From: Anthopleura xanthogrammica
Taxonomy: Eukaryota > Cnidaria > Anthozoa > Actiniaria > Actiniidae
Length of the DNA: 64,000 nt
Reading direction: 5' to 3'
NCBI GenBank assembly: GCA_964019055.1
Contig: OZ025217.1
Location: 759,501 to 823,500, forward strand
Part shown: in pieces, positions 40,290 to 52,461 of the stretch
How the letters are laid out: every line of letters begins with the position of its first letter
How positions within the stretch are numbered: position 1 is the first letter of the stretch
The notes under the pieces: generated by a model
Databases searched by the model: none
Seen by the model: only the letters and a program-made list of their open reading frames with translations
What the model was told of the DNA's origin: nothing
Position numbers and translations under genes: made by a program

Positions 40290-41942
40290 ATGCCTAACAC
40301 TACTAACAGGACATTTCCACATCCTACAAGCTGGTTCAATATGTTATATTGCATGGTTTCTCTCTTTTCTTTATCGTTTGTAGCACAGAGTACCAGTACA
40401 ATGAATTATTCTGCTATAGTTTTGCTACCAACACCATCAGTCAGAACATCGAGTAAGGAAAATTCAGAAATCGTGAATCATAACGTTGAAAATGATGGGC
40501 TCTCTGATATGAAATTAAGTATTCCATCTACAATATCTCAAACAAGTTCACTTATGCAAGGATATTTATCAAGGAATCTTACATTCTATGGAACTTCATC
40601 TTCAACAATTGTATCCAGAACGATTCCAAAACAAAACAGCTTTATACACATCACAAATTATCCAGCGTTTCCTAATACTCAAGCCATCACACCTAAATGT
40701 GAATTTTCCAAAACATCTCAAGTACTTCAAAATCCTACCGTTACAAAAGATGGCAGGATTAGAACCAATGGCTCTGATATTTCATTCGAGGTGGATTTAA
40801 TCAAGAATAAAAATTCTTCGAACTCAAAATCTTCAAACTGGACAGAAACAAACATCTCAAGCTGTGACAACGACAAGAGAAACTGCCATGGTTATGCTAC
40901 TCGCTGGTTCGATTTTTACCTAAACGTAAGTCAATAGTGAGTATAATATTTTGTGTAATTTGCTTAAGAAACGGACATTTATTTTCATCAAGAAACCCAA
41001 AGCTTATCCATGTATAATTATGTTTACATGTATACAGTTTGTTTTCCGTGTTTTCAGACAATACGTTTTTGTTATTTAGGGTTTTTAATTTTTTTTTATC
41101 TTAACATTTATCTTATCTTTTATGTAATCTGTTAGGTCTAGGATATAAGTTGTAGTGAAATTTCACTGTAAAATATCAACGTTTTCTCAAAGTATCAACA
41201 TCAAATTGTTAGTAGTAGTCAGCAGTTTGTAGTAGGGATTTGATTCAAGGGTTTTAGTTGATTAGTTTTCGATTAAGCAAACAATAGACTTTCGTGACTG
41301 GAAAGAATAGTGAACATTAGGTTAACTCGGCTGTAAAAACTATTTTCTTGATCAAAGTGAAATCGTTGAAACCCGCACCAAATTGTTATGTCTTTCAGGC
41401 GCTTACTAATAAACATTCAACGCTTTAAAGTGATGATGTGAGATTATCATCATCATCGTCACTACGTCACCATCACCACCATCATTATTGCCATCACCAT
41501 CAACATCCTCCTCATCGTGACCACCATCATCATCATCATCATCATCGTCACCATCACCATCATTATCATCATCAACACCATCACCATCGTCACCAACATC
41601 ATAGCATCATCAACAATGTCATCTTTATCGGCACCATCAATCACAACCATCATCATCATCATCAACACCATCATCATCATCACCACCACCACAATCGTCA
41701 TCATCACCATCATCTTCACCATAACCCATCAACATCATTATCATGATAATCATGATCATTAACAGTATAACTTTTTATTTCTGTGTTAGGTGGGTGGATG
41801 GATCATGCTAGCAGTGGTGCTAATAGGAATCATATCGCTCATCATCACACACATACTCGGAAGAAGATCAGTTAACTCGAATGAAATAACAGGGCTTCGA
41901 GGAAGAGAAGTTCATGGTCGATATCGAGCTCACTGGATATAG
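40290..41942 (+). CDS. Unrecognised single-pass type I membrane glycoprotein
   Basis: Two exons, 40290-40925 and 41790-41942, phase 0; 262 residues. I do not recognise the family. The N-terminus has a hydrophobic segment usable as a signal peptide (MLYCMVSLFSLSFVA), preceded by 17 residues if the first ATG is used; the second ATG at 40341 would give a more typical signal. The ectodomain is Ser/Thr/Asn-rich with several N-glycosylation sequons (NYS, NLT, NGS, NWT, NIS) and a few cysteines near its end. Exon 2 encodes a transmembrane helix (WIMLAVVLIGIISLIITHIL) starting right after the splice junction, and a short basic cytosolic tail. The splice sites (AACGTAAGT; TGTGTTAG) and the tidy exon-domain boundary support a real gene. 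A mucin-like or receptor-like surface protein is the broad guess. Confidence 0.65.
41438..41755. repeat. (CAT)n microsatellite
   Basis: CATCAT/CACCAT repeat ending about 35 bp before the acceptor of exon 2 of the membrane glycoprotein gene. Confidence 0.95.
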
Positions 41943-42914
41943 AATGAAATTAATCATCTATTTATTATAAATAATATTAATCTCTGATTGCCCTATAGAA
42001 CAAGATCTGTAATCCGTAGTTTAGTTATTCCAGAATCCGTCAATGCGGCAATGTTTGCTTAGCTGAATTTTATCAACATAAAGAAAACGCAGGAACATCA
42101 TGAAGCTGACCCAAGAAATCTCTGTCGTTTATTTTGAGATGATATCTAGTGCCCATGCTTTAGCAACCAGTAATACGAGTAAGGGAATGGAAGTGAGTTT
42201 CTAAACTGATGTAATCCTAAAGAATCCGGCCCTTACTAAAGAAAGACTCATTGAAATCAGTGACATTTGAACAGGTTTAACGTGTGTCAGACATGATGAC
42301 ATCCATCAGTCATGATGCCAGAACGTTAAGTTTTAATGATTATCATACGCGAGGAAACCGTCAAGTCTATTCAGGTTTTAAAATATACACATCAGTAGAA
42401 ACATGTTACAAGGATTTAAGTTAAGATTGAGAAAAAGTAGTCTTGGATAGCAACATATTCTCTCGATTTTATTTCAATAACAGGTCACGTGACCACGACC
42501 CCCTTAAATCAAACACCAGTGTCAAAATAAAGTCCAAAAGTGAAAAGAGCATATTGATATTAGTAAGAAGGTGAAGTTTCAGGTCAAAAGAATTTCTGTG
42601 GAAAAATGTGCTGGATGGCAGGAGCTTGCCATATTTTTTTGTTCGGTTTTCGTGACGGAGACCAATAGGAACGAAGGCTCAGAAAGCCAATTTTGTTGGT
42701 AGGTTGTAAATGCGCATGCGTAAAAGGTCTTTCATGCTATTGGCTTAAACGAAGATTTAATCGTATCGGCACAATAGATATACTTAAAGCCCACTATGTT
42801 TGCTTAAAGCAAATTGCAGTCAACAAAATCGATCCACAAAGTTTGTTCCATTTTTTTCAATACTATCTGTAGGAGAGGTCCTGTGGACAGTGACATCAGC
42901 TCACATAGCCGAGA
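41943..42914. other. Intergenic stretch, no gene seen
   Basis: Holds the 3' UTR of the glycoprotein gene, a perfect GGTCACGTGACC palindrome (42482-42493) and a fragment similar to the MITE flank near 16800. The promoter of the next sulfotransferase is expected near the right end. Confidence 0.35.
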
Positions 42915-45900
42915 ATGATGCCATTCTTATTACACACTACCAAGAAGAGGAGGGTTTTAATACTGGTTTTTCTTGTCCTTTTGTGTGCTGTTACAATGTT
43001 AATAGAATTGTACTTGGTGGAAAACTCAAAGCATGCTCAACACACGTTTTCTAAGACGTAAGTCATTTTTTTTAGACTATATGGTAGAATATCGTTGTGT
43101 ACAATCTTGTACTTTAAACCCGTCTTGCTTTATTGATCTTTATATTTACAATTCTTGGTTTGCAACCACGTGTTATTTGGTCGTACTTAAATTCCATATA
43201 TATTTTTCCTTTAGCTAAATAAAATATAATGCAAACCAGTTTATAGAGATATAAAACGTACGCCTATGGGTAATTCAAACGTTGATAACTCGGAAGCAAA
43301 TACACACAATATCTTTCTAAAACATTTCAAAGAACCAGTTTTATATCATTCATATTTATATTTTATTTTATTTTTTCTTCTTGAATGATGTCACGTGAAA
43401 ACGAAAAATACTATAAAAATACACGTTATCAATTCGTCCCCGAGGGGATACAGAATTTTAAAATATATTCAATACTAGTGATATACGAGGTTAGAAATAT
43501 CGATCAAACAGGTATTGAAGAAGGTGAGCTTGATCTTATATGAATTAATGAGAAGATAATTATAAAGCAATACCATTCAGCCACTTACAAAGATCTGAAG
43601 AGGTTTGATGTACACTTGCTTCGATATCTGAGGAGAGATCTTGGTATCATCTTATCTACATATCACTCAACTTTACAATTTCCAATGGATTTTGGTAGTT
43701 CATTCAAATTTAAGTTAAAACGCAAAGGTCCTAATATTGAGCCTTGTGGTACGCCATTGCCGATAAGTAGACTGTTCTCTTTCTGTGAGGACAACTTTGG
43801 AACCATTTCAGAGAATTTTGGGAGATCTATCAAGACCTTGGTTGTCACTCGAGGTCTAAACTGTCCTTATTATACTTGCTAATTTGAAACCTACACTGTA
43901 ACAGCTAATAAGCATCACAGATGTTATCGGTTAGCAAACCAATAGCAGAAAATATGTGGACTTCCTTTTATGAAGGGTATACTAGTCAAACTTGTTTAGA
44001 ACAAAAGAATTGAAACTCCACTATGTTAGCCAACTTCCTTGGCAACGAGACCAACCCCGAGTAAATGAGTCTGTATATAATCAAGAAACAGTGCAGTATT
44101 TCACGATTCTTTTTAAAAGGTTTTAAGTATGAACTGAACATTGTAGGCACCAACTTTATCACACAGGCATGTGCTAGCTTGAGTGCTCTTTTTCTCAAGT
44201 GTTGACATCAATTGAACGAGACTTAGAGGCTGACTGATTAGTGTGTTCATTCGGATTAGCATTCACCCTCGGGCTGTTTCAAGAAAAGAGGGTTTTCTCT
44301 GTGAACAATCTAAATCCGATAACATAAACACCAAAAGCAAGTATATTTATCCAGAATTTTGCGAATCACATTACATCTATTTGTACAATCTTTCCAGCAG
44401 AGTAAATAGTCTGAAAGTAACGGTTTTAGTTATATAGAAAACACATCAATAATACACCCTTGGGTTTAATGTTTTTCCATTTCAGACCACGTGTCATTCC
44501 CTTGAGAATAAGTTTCTGTGTTTGAGTTGTATCCATATTCATGTGTCTTCTCATGCGCAACCATCAAAAAATGATACTCTAGGGAATGACACCAAGGGAA
44601 TGATTACCTTGGGATCCATTGTTTCCAGAAGGATGTTTAAGCTCTAACATCCCTCTGGATGAATAGTGATGAGGGATATTTAGTCTAAATAGTTCAGTAA
44701 ATGAATTACTGGTTTCCAATTTGGCCCACTGTCACTCACACGCACTACCACTACATTATATATTCTATGCATATAACTCTCAACTCACATATTGATTTTT
44801 ACAGAGGGAGGAAAAACCAGAGAACCTTGAGAAAAATCCTTCCAGCACGTCAAACAAACTCAACTCACATATGATCCAACTCGAACCCGGACCACACCCA
44901 TTCCACCCTAGTCCAGTAGTGTACCTAAAGAAGCTTTAATAGAAACACTTTGATTCAACAGCCAACATAATATATTATATTTAGAAAGATAAGCATGGGC
45001 TGAGAGATGTCAAGGAGCCAGGAAACTCCAGTGAGAACATTTAATACTGTTAATTATATTATGAGTGGTACTTTTATACTTTTTTTAAATACTAAATAGG
45101 AATTTTTGAAATTTTTCTTTAAACATTTTCCCCTCTCCCTTTTCCTTCCATCTCCTTGATATCCCTTCACTTTCCTTGATTTCATTTCTCTTTCTTTCTT
45201 TCTTAGTTCTCATATTTTCTTTCTTTTTCTTCCCTTTCATTTCTTTATCTTATCTTGTTTTTCCTTCCTTCCCTTTCCTGTCACTTTCAATCGTGCCTTT
45301 TCCTACTATTTACATTGAAATGTAAGATGTTTGATCAGCTTCTAAGTTGAACCTCAGTCTACCCTCTGCCACCATTACTCAGTCGATCGATTGTCTTTCT
45401 TTTCAGTTGTCTATTGTCCATCATCAACACGACCCAATGTACTCGACCAGTTAAGGACATCATGTTCTTAAAGACACATAAAACAGGCAGCAGTACTCTT
45501 ACAAACATCCTGAATCGCTATGCCGACAACAGAGAATTAAATGTGGTTCTGCCAGCACAAGACGAGGTCTTTGCGTTCTACTGGCCTCACCAATTCCAAT
45601 TAAACTTTGTTGCACCCTTAAATAACTTACCCAACATCCTCTGTAACCATGCTCGCTTCAATAAGATACCTATGAACATTGTACTGCCCAAAACAAGAGC
45701 AAAATACATCACGCTCCTGAGAGAACCTTTTTCGAACTATGAATCTGTTTTTTACTTTTTTCACTTGGATTATTTTTTGAAGCTAAAGAATGATAGTTTG
45801 ACGACAATGGATCGATTTTTGAGTCGAAATATGTCTTTGGTTGAATTGCGCGAATTGATAACGAAAAGGCCTTTAGCGAGGAATCCACAGTCGTTTGATC

Positions 45901-46436
45901 TGGGATTAGAGCTGGAGTACTTCGAAAACACCACAGCCGTTAAAAAATACATCGACTTTCTAGATAGCGAGTTTGATTTGGTCTTGATTTTGGAGCACTT
46001 TGATGAATCTCTCGTCCTCATGAAGCGGTTATTTTGTTGGGATTTGAAAGATATTTTGTACATCAGACAACTGGAACGACTAAACATAGATAAGAATAAA
46101 GAGGCGATCACCGACGACTTGAAACGCAAGGTTAGAAGCTGGAACAGCGCAGATGAAATGCTTTATTCTCATTTTAATGCCACGCTTTGGAAAAGAATTT
46201 ATTCGGAAGGACCGGATTTTTATAAAGATTTAGAAACATTTCGTGAAGAATTAAAGCAACTCCAAGGCGTGTGTCTAGAAAAGGGTGCTAGAAAGACACT
46301 TGCTTATGGTAGTAGATATGTCAAAGGGTACGAGGTAAAAGCAAATGTTACCGACACACTCAAAAAGTACTGCCAAAAATTTGTGTTGAGTGAAGTTGAT
46401 TATTTGAAGTATCATCGACAAAAATTAGGGAAGTAG
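42915..46436 (+). CDS. Galactose-3-O-sulfotransferase-like, type II Golgi enzyme (paralog 2)
   Basis: Two exons, 42915-43057 and 45407-46436, phase 2; 390 residues. Exon 1 starts ATGATG after an in-frame TAG and gives a basic tail followed by a signal anchor (KKRRVLILVFLVLLCAVTML). The 2.3-kb intron carries a retroelement fragment. Exon 2 has the PAPS-binding loop FLKTHKTGSST, CNHARFNKIPM, the second loop KYITLLREPFSNYESVF (Glu replaces the usual Asp after Arg) and the family motif LEHFDESLVLMKR. The stem is very short compared with paralog 1. It is a Golgi-lumen sulfotransferase with unknown acceptor sugar. It diverges clearly from the other three paralogs in the window, so it belongs to an older duplication. 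Confidence 0.88.
43640..43850 (-). mobile_element. Degenerate non-LTR retrotransposon reverse transcriptase fragment
   Basis: The minus strand encodes NGVPQGSILGPLRFNLNLNE, the conserved RT motif of LINE-type elements, with a stop where YADD would be expected and a frame break after it. About 60 codons are recognisable. It lies in the intron of sulfotransferase paralog 2. Confidence 0.75.
44470..44640. mobile_element. Fragment of the MITE nested in copy C
   Basis: TTTCAGACCACGTGTCATTCCCTTGAGAA resembles the interior of the nested element at 12365-12534, and an inverted GGGAATGA arm follows. Confidence 0.4.
44805..44905 (-). mobile_element. SINE-like fragment
   Basis: CAGAGGGAGGAAAAACC followed by a minus-strand GGGTTCGAGTTGG box-B-like motif resembles the SINEs in UBL7 introns. 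Confidence 0.35.
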
Positions 46437-47232
46437 GTTAATTGAAGGACGCCGAATGAATGTGCTTAGATCGGCTTCTAGTTGGTAACATATGTTTCTT
46501 AAAGCCTGGTTTTACCTGCGGGGGTATCGGAAGATGCTTATGACGAAGCGAAAACAAGAAAACGGAGTTGGAATCAGAGACATGAAGCGTGTCAGAAGTG
46601 GAATCAGAAGAATCGTAAGGTTTCCCGTTTGCCTGCTTGGTTTTCCTTACATTATAGAGAGCAGTTTTCACTTCTAATCAGCTTACGCATGAACTGCTTC
46701 CAGCGAAAAACTGACCAGGGTTAACTTGTACGAGAAACAGAAGACGGTCCTTGCATTCTTATTGGAACAGTAGTCATAGTTGCTCTCATGGGGTCTGTCA
46801 GATGAATGGACAACCGGTTGGCGTCTTTCAAGTAATGTTGATATTAGCGTCAACTTATAATGAGGTGTTGGTACTTGTAGTAAAATGGAACTACCTTTTA
46901 AAATCGATTTAAAACTATTAGGGATAATTGGCAAGCATCTAGGATAGTAAGTGGATTCTTGAAAAACTGTTCTGATTGCTTCAAAAAATTATAGAAAGAA
47001 AGACATAAAGTAAGAGAGGGGGAGAGAAGGAAGGACAGAAGGACAACATGCACAGACCACGCATATTTTCGTATTTCTTTCCTTTTAGGCTATTAACGTA
47101 GTAATTACAAGCATAACTAAGATATAAATATAAAAATCTTGTTTAAATTTGTCGTGCTCTCTTCAAAAAGTAAAGTAACAAAACAGCCTTGAAAGAATGG
47201 CTAAACGCATTTTCAAACGCAAATCGACAAAG

Positions 47233-47429
47233 CAGTGGCGGATCCAGGGGTGGTTCCGAGGGCTCCATGGAACCCCCCTTCGTGAGATCTCGTGAAGCCA
47301 ATCATGTTCTTTACGCTCAGTAGAATGAAATTAGAACCCCCTCCCCCCTTTTTAAGTCGATTGTAACAGCTTTTTCTGCGTGACGGCCATTTTGGAACCC
47401 CCCTTTTTAAAATCCTGGATCCGCCACTG
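47233..47429. mobile_element. hAT-like MITE, unit 1 copy
   Basis: Ends CAGTGGCGGATCCAGG and CCTGGATCCGCCACTG with CAAAG directly flanking both sides. It is also present in unit 2, so it predates the duplication. Confidence 0.7.
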
Positions 47430-47629
47430 CAAAGACTCGAACATTTTTTTGTTAAAACTAGAGAGACCTTACGGTAGTCTAGTCCACCTCCCCGAGAAAC
47501 TTTGTGCGAATGCCTTCTTTGCTTCTCTATTGTTAACAGGAACCGTTTGGGTTACCTGTGGTGGTCTTTCTTAGAGTTGTTTATACGGCCCTTGGGCTAC
47601 CTGTGGTTGGTCTGTGTGGTGCATGCGTC

Positions 47630-49582
47630 TCACTGCACTGGATGGTGCAAAAAGTCCTTTCCTTTATCCCAATTATTATCGTGATCATACAAGTAACTAA
47701 AATCTCCTTGATCATTGTAAACATTCAGCTTCTGTTTATGTCTTTCCATATTCTCTGCCATAAAGGGAAGTTCATTCTTTGTCATATCCCTACAATATTT
47801 TTTAGTCATCGGGGGTAGATCATCCCTTAGCTTATATCCTTTCACATATTTGCCTGAGTATGCCTTCGCTAGTGCTGAAGACTGGACGCATTTTTCAAAC
47901 ACTTCTTTCTGAAGCTTGCGAAAGCGCGCCAAATCTTCGTAGAACTCAGGCCCCTCAGCAGCTATCTTCTTCCATAGTGTTTTATTAAAAGCTTGATACA
48001 GCATTCCATCTGCCTGGTTCCAGCTTCGAATGTTTTGTTCGAGTTTTTCTGAAACAATTCGCTTGTCTTTGTCCTGTCTTTCATTCTGCTTTAAGTATAC
48101 AACATCTTCTAACTCCCAACACAGAAGTCTTTTTAATAAAACAACCGATTCGTCAAAATGTTCCATAATCATGACCAGAGTAAATTCTGATTCCAGGAAC
48201 TGTATGTATTTCCAAACAGCCGACATATCTTGGAAGTACACAAAATCCAGACCAAGATCAAAGAACATAGGATTTCTCAACAGACAAGAAGCCAACTTGC
48301 TATCCATCCTTGCTGAACTAAATGAAGATACATTCTGAAGATATTTTTCCAGTATTTCCATACTATCGACATATCCTGGGATATTCAGCCCTTCCCATAA
48401 CTTCATGTAATTGAAAACTGACTCGTACTGAGCCACAGGGTCGCGTAAGATTGATATATATGCAGTGGTTTCCTTTGGAAAAAGGAAATGCATAGAAAAT
48501 CTATTGTATCTCGCGTGGTTGCATAAAAGATCTGGTTTATCGTAGAGTGGTACAACTGTTTCTATTGAGAACCGTTTTGGCCAGCCAAATGATATTTGGT
48601 TTTTCGGAAGAGCAAATGTCAAGTCCTTTTTGTTGCCATAGCGATTGATAATGTTAGTAACGGTGCTGCTTCCGGTTTTGTGAGTCTTGAGAAAGAGAAC
48701 TTTGTTAATGGGAGAACACTTATAAGAAGTTGGTTTTTGTGGCATTTCTTCTTGATGTATTACTCTGTCTTCCTCTGTTTCACTGTGAGAAAGAAAAGAA
48801 AAGCAATATTTTGAGATTATAAAAGGCATTCAAAAAGAGCATAGTTCCTCCCAAATGCCATTAAGCATTTGCAGATTCATGACAGGAAAAGATAAACAAA
48901 CAAATAACTGATTAAATAACTAACTAGATAAATAAAAACGAAAATTGTTTTTTTTAAATATTAAAATTTTCATTCACGTAAAGCTATATTTTTCAAATTT
49001 TAAAATACAACCAATCAAAAGAAAGAATGGATAGGGTCAACCAATCCGAATTCGAGAAAAACACTAGAATGGCTTCCCAGGTTTTGAGGCGAAGCTGGAG
49101 TTGAAAATGGCGGGAGGCGTTATTCAGATAGAAAAGAGAAAAGTTCTAGAGGTTTTCTTTTCAAAGAATTTCCTTAAAAAATGGAGCAAGATTTTTGTCT
49201 CTTTGAATGAAAGACATTCTCAAGGAATATTGGCCGGCGAAAATGGTAAAAAAGATCGGCGTTTTTCGTTCAGTGAGGTAAGCATATGTTTTAAGAAAAA
49301 CATTTAGCACAGAAACAAGATGCAAAGGGCCTGAAATATTTTAGAATTATTTAACATACATACTTCATCTAAGCACGTATTTCTGCTTTTTTTTTCTTAC
49401 TTGAGCATGAAGAACGGTCTTTGACGATTCGTAAGTCGTTTCCTTGAACTTTGACCAACTTTTCTTCTTCGTGGAGTTGAATCAATCAAAATAAAAACTT
49501 CAACAATGACGAACAGAGTGACCAGTAAACAGCAAACAGATAGAAGTCGCTTTATATTTATTCCTCTCCGCAAATGATTCAT
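47630..49582 (-). CDS. Galactose-3-O-sulfotransferase-like, type II Golgi enzyme (paralog 3, unit 1)
   Basis: Main model: exons 49401-49582 and 47630-48782, phase 2; 444 residues. Exon 1 gives a basic N-terminus and signal anchor (LLSVCCLLVTLFVIVEVFIL) and an Arg/Lys-rich stem. Exon 2 carries FLKTHKTGSST, CNHARYNRFSM, AYISILRDPVAQYESVF and MEHFDESVVLLKR, the PAPS-binding and family motifs of Gal-3-O-sulfotransferases. A distal first exon at 51601-51731 can splice to the same acceptor in the same phase. The catalytic exon differs from paralog 4 at only four residues over about 400. The intron contains an opposite-strand open exon (49107-49277). The product is a Golgi sulfotransferase with unknown acceptor. 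Confidence 0.9.
49107..49277 (+). other. Possible first exon of an unidentified plus-strand gene
   Basis: A good start context (GAAAATGGCG) opens a 57-codon frame (MAGGVIQIEKRKVLEVFFSK, then FLKKWSKIFVSLNE) ending exactly at a GTAAGC donor. The second half is faintly reminiscent of a PH-domain strand pattern. I could not find the next exon. The matching site in unit 2 is broken. Confidence 0.3.
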
Positions 49583-50099
49583 GTTTTCGAAGATGGATAA
49601 ACAAACTTTGAACGATCTCGATATGAAGAAAAGTCAAGCAATGAGGCACCACCACGCAGACTCTGTGCTACATGGGAACGATTTCCCAAAGGGGGAGGGG
49701 TAATACGGTAAGCTTGAATTATTGAAAAAAGCTAGCAAAAACATAAGACTGAAATAATTGATTTTCTAAAGTTTCTGATTCATTTTCATATTAGAATATT
49801 GCTCAATTCTGGGTCACTTTTAAAATTTGGGCAGATTAACTATTGAATTCATTGAAGGAAAAGTGTTTTCCCGCCATTTTTGGGCTTCCTGTGCCCACCG
49901 GATTAAAGTGAGTTAATGATTAACCTCAGCGCAAACACATTCTCAAAATTGTTTTAACCTCTGATCACTTTGATATTTTATAAACATCTAATTATTTATT
50001 TTTATATTTTTATTCATACCTTGGATATTTCAAAGGCATAAGAATATACCGTGGGAAATAGAATCAGACAAAAAAGTATAATCCTTTTACCCGGCGTAG

Positions 50100-51290
50100 T
50101 CAATTGATAACATTGATAATAATTGATAAAGAATTAACTAATTGATTATCAATTGATATCAGCAAATGATAGAAATTGATATCTCACTCAAATTTTTTTT
50201 CAATTAATCAATTGGTATCAATTGATATCAATATTTATCAATTAATAGATCTAAACTACATTGATCTACTTTGATCCAAATGCTCACAGACGCATGCTTA
50301 TTATGATATGTATTTACTGGGTTACCTGTGGTAAACCAGTCATAAAATACCTTCGTTTTTTTTTTTTCTTTCTGTCTGCGACTTAATTACGTATGATAAA
50401 ACTCGGACTGGAATCGGAAGGATATGGAAGTTGGACTTCACCTAAATGGGTATTTTCGAAGATTTAGTTTTTGATTTTTTTTTTCCAAAATGGCTTTCAC
50501 TGTGCATTTATAGTAGGCAGTCTCTGACTGTCTTTTGAAAAACGACGAAAAAAGAAAACGAGGGCCTCGACAGTACGATACATCAGAAATATTAAAAACT
50601 AAATTACAGTCAGCTTATTTTATAATTGATCACTCTTTTTCCACAAAGGGTGGGTCAAGGGCGCCTAGGACCCTCCCCCTCCCCCCTGCCCCTGGTCCCA
50701 CCCGCTGCAGGTAACCAAGTGCACGCTGCCACCAGCGTCTTGTTTGTTTTTACTTTCTGTGTATGGCTTATTGTCATACGCAGACTGCATTGTTATGCTG
50801 CACAATTTTATATTAATTGTATTATGTTGTGTCGTATCGTATCAGTGTGCAATCGTTAATACTGCTTTACTAGATATTGTTTTTGTAAACAACAATATGA
50901 CTGTCCATGGAGGCATAGGTTTTGCAATGGAAATGTTGGGAATTCGTTTATTTTTATTTTGTTACTGTTCTTAAAATGTAAGCCACATTTTTGATTTACT
51001 CTAAATGTAATAAATAATGTGTATCAGGCAAACTATTGTATTCAATTACACTGTAAACTTGGCCTGTTTATCGATTTATTGATTAAATCCTCTTCATTCT
51101 GGGTTTTCGTTTCTATCATTTAGTATCAATTAGTATCAATTGATTATCAATTTTTATCAATTGATCTCACTCACTTTTCGGCTATCAATTTTTATCAATT
51201 GCTGATATCAATTGATAATCAATTAGTTAATTGTTATCAATTGTTATCAATTGAGACCAATTATCAGTTTTATCAATCGACTACGCCGGG
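50100..51290. mobile_element. 1.2-kb element with TATCAATTGATA-rich ends and 7-bp target duplication
   Basis: The ends CCCGGCGTAGTC and GACTACGCCGGG are inverted. About 150 bp inside each end is filled with TATCAATTGATA-type repeats. CCTTTTA flanks both sides (50093-50099, 51291-51297), and unit 2 (about 57235-57245) keeps the uninterrupted site. No recognisable transposase. Confidence 0.85.
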
Positions 51291-51600
51291 CCTTTTACTA
51301 CCGTATATGTTCAGTTATGATTAATAAACCATGGCATACTGCATCTTAGTTATCAACTTGAATACAAAGTAATATAAGATTAATTTCCTTTAAGTTAAAA
51401 GAGAAAAAAGCAAATTGAAAACTATTCTTCTTAAATTTACTCCACGGTTGATTTGAATAAACATTTTCTAGCTCAAGGTATTGTAGTTTACATCAAAGAA
51501 ACTCAAAAAAAAAACAAAAAACAAACATCTCACGGCTAGTAAACAGAGTAAACATCTAGACTTAGCAAATAAAATTAAAAGTAATTTCAATCGTAAATAC

Positions 51601-51731
51601 CTTGAAATACGAGTCTGCCAGTGAGTAAAGGAAAACGGTTCATTGGAAGACATTTGCCATAACGTGATAGCTCCAGACACGATCAAAAGGACCAAAAGTA
51701 CATTCTGGATGGTGTGAGTCAAAGTTGGCAT
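51601..51731 (-). CDS. Alternative first exon of sulfotransferase paralog 3
   Basis: ATG at 51731 opens a 43-codon frame with a signal-anchor-like helix (IQNVLLVLLIVSGAITLW) ending at a phase-2 donor (TCAAG/GTATTT), the same phase as the main first exon. Joining to the acceptor at 48782 gives an intact protein with a different cytosolic tail, anchor and stem. It is conserved in unit 2 at 57733-57863. Confidence 0.6.
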
Positions 51732-51908
51732 GTCAACGGCGTAATAAATCTGCTTTGGTACGGCTGACCTTTAGTAGTGAATAAAAATCTAGCTCCGATT
51801 TCAATCTCGTGATGTTTGTCTGTTTAATATTAAGAACCGATCGTGGGTCACTCGAAATTAATCGGTAAAGTACTTAACGAGGCCCCGAAGGAGAGAAGAG
51901 GAACAGGG

Positions 51909-52461
51909 TACGAAGCTAGCCTTAATCCTATTGTTTTTAGCCTCCTGTGCAGCCGCTGTGAGGCGTTTCCGGTTCCCGTCATTCCGGAAGCGCCTCACAG
52001 CGGCTGCCCAGGAGGCTAATTGTTTCCAGTCTGCCGAAATCCATACTAGGTTTACGTCACTGCAATGGACAGTGATGACAGATTTTCCGGTTCGGCGAGA
52101 TCTCGTTGGTCAACAACCGTTTCTCAATGGCTGAGTTCTTTTGGCTTCTTGTCCTTTTTCGAGTCAGTTTATTTACTGAAAGTAAGATTTGTTGGGTACT
52201 GAATGATTTCATACTGATTTTGAAGTTCTGCAATTTGTGACGGTTGATTTTCTTGCGGACTTTAGTAAATTCATGTCAACGATCTGACAGATTAGTGGTT
52301 TCAGGTGACGACTCCTGCTGTTGTTTTGGCTGTTCGGCGGTGTGGGATAACTACGAGATCTCGCCGAACTGGAAAATCTGTCAACACTGTCCATAGCAGT
52401 GACGTAAACCTAGTACGGATGTCGGCAGACTGAAAACAATAGGATTAAGGCTAGCTTCGTA
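51909..52461. mobile_element. Foldback element with about 120-bp arms and a nested 81-bp hairpin
   Basis: The left arm (GAAGCTAGCCTTAATCC ... GATTTTCCGGTTCGGCGAG) returns inverted at about 52340-52461. A near-perfect hairpin (51938-52018, TAGCCTCCTG ... CAGGAGGCTA) interrupts the left arm only, with ATTGTTT repeated on both sides. Confidence 0.75.

Noticed and set aside
41438..41762. His-rich and Met-rich open frames
   Set aside because: (CAT)n microsatellite in the intron of the membrane glycoprotein gene.
43986..44198. 70-codon minus-strand frame near the reverse transcriptase fragment
   Set aside because: Position suggested a retroelement C-terminus, but no RT or endonuclease motif could be recognised.
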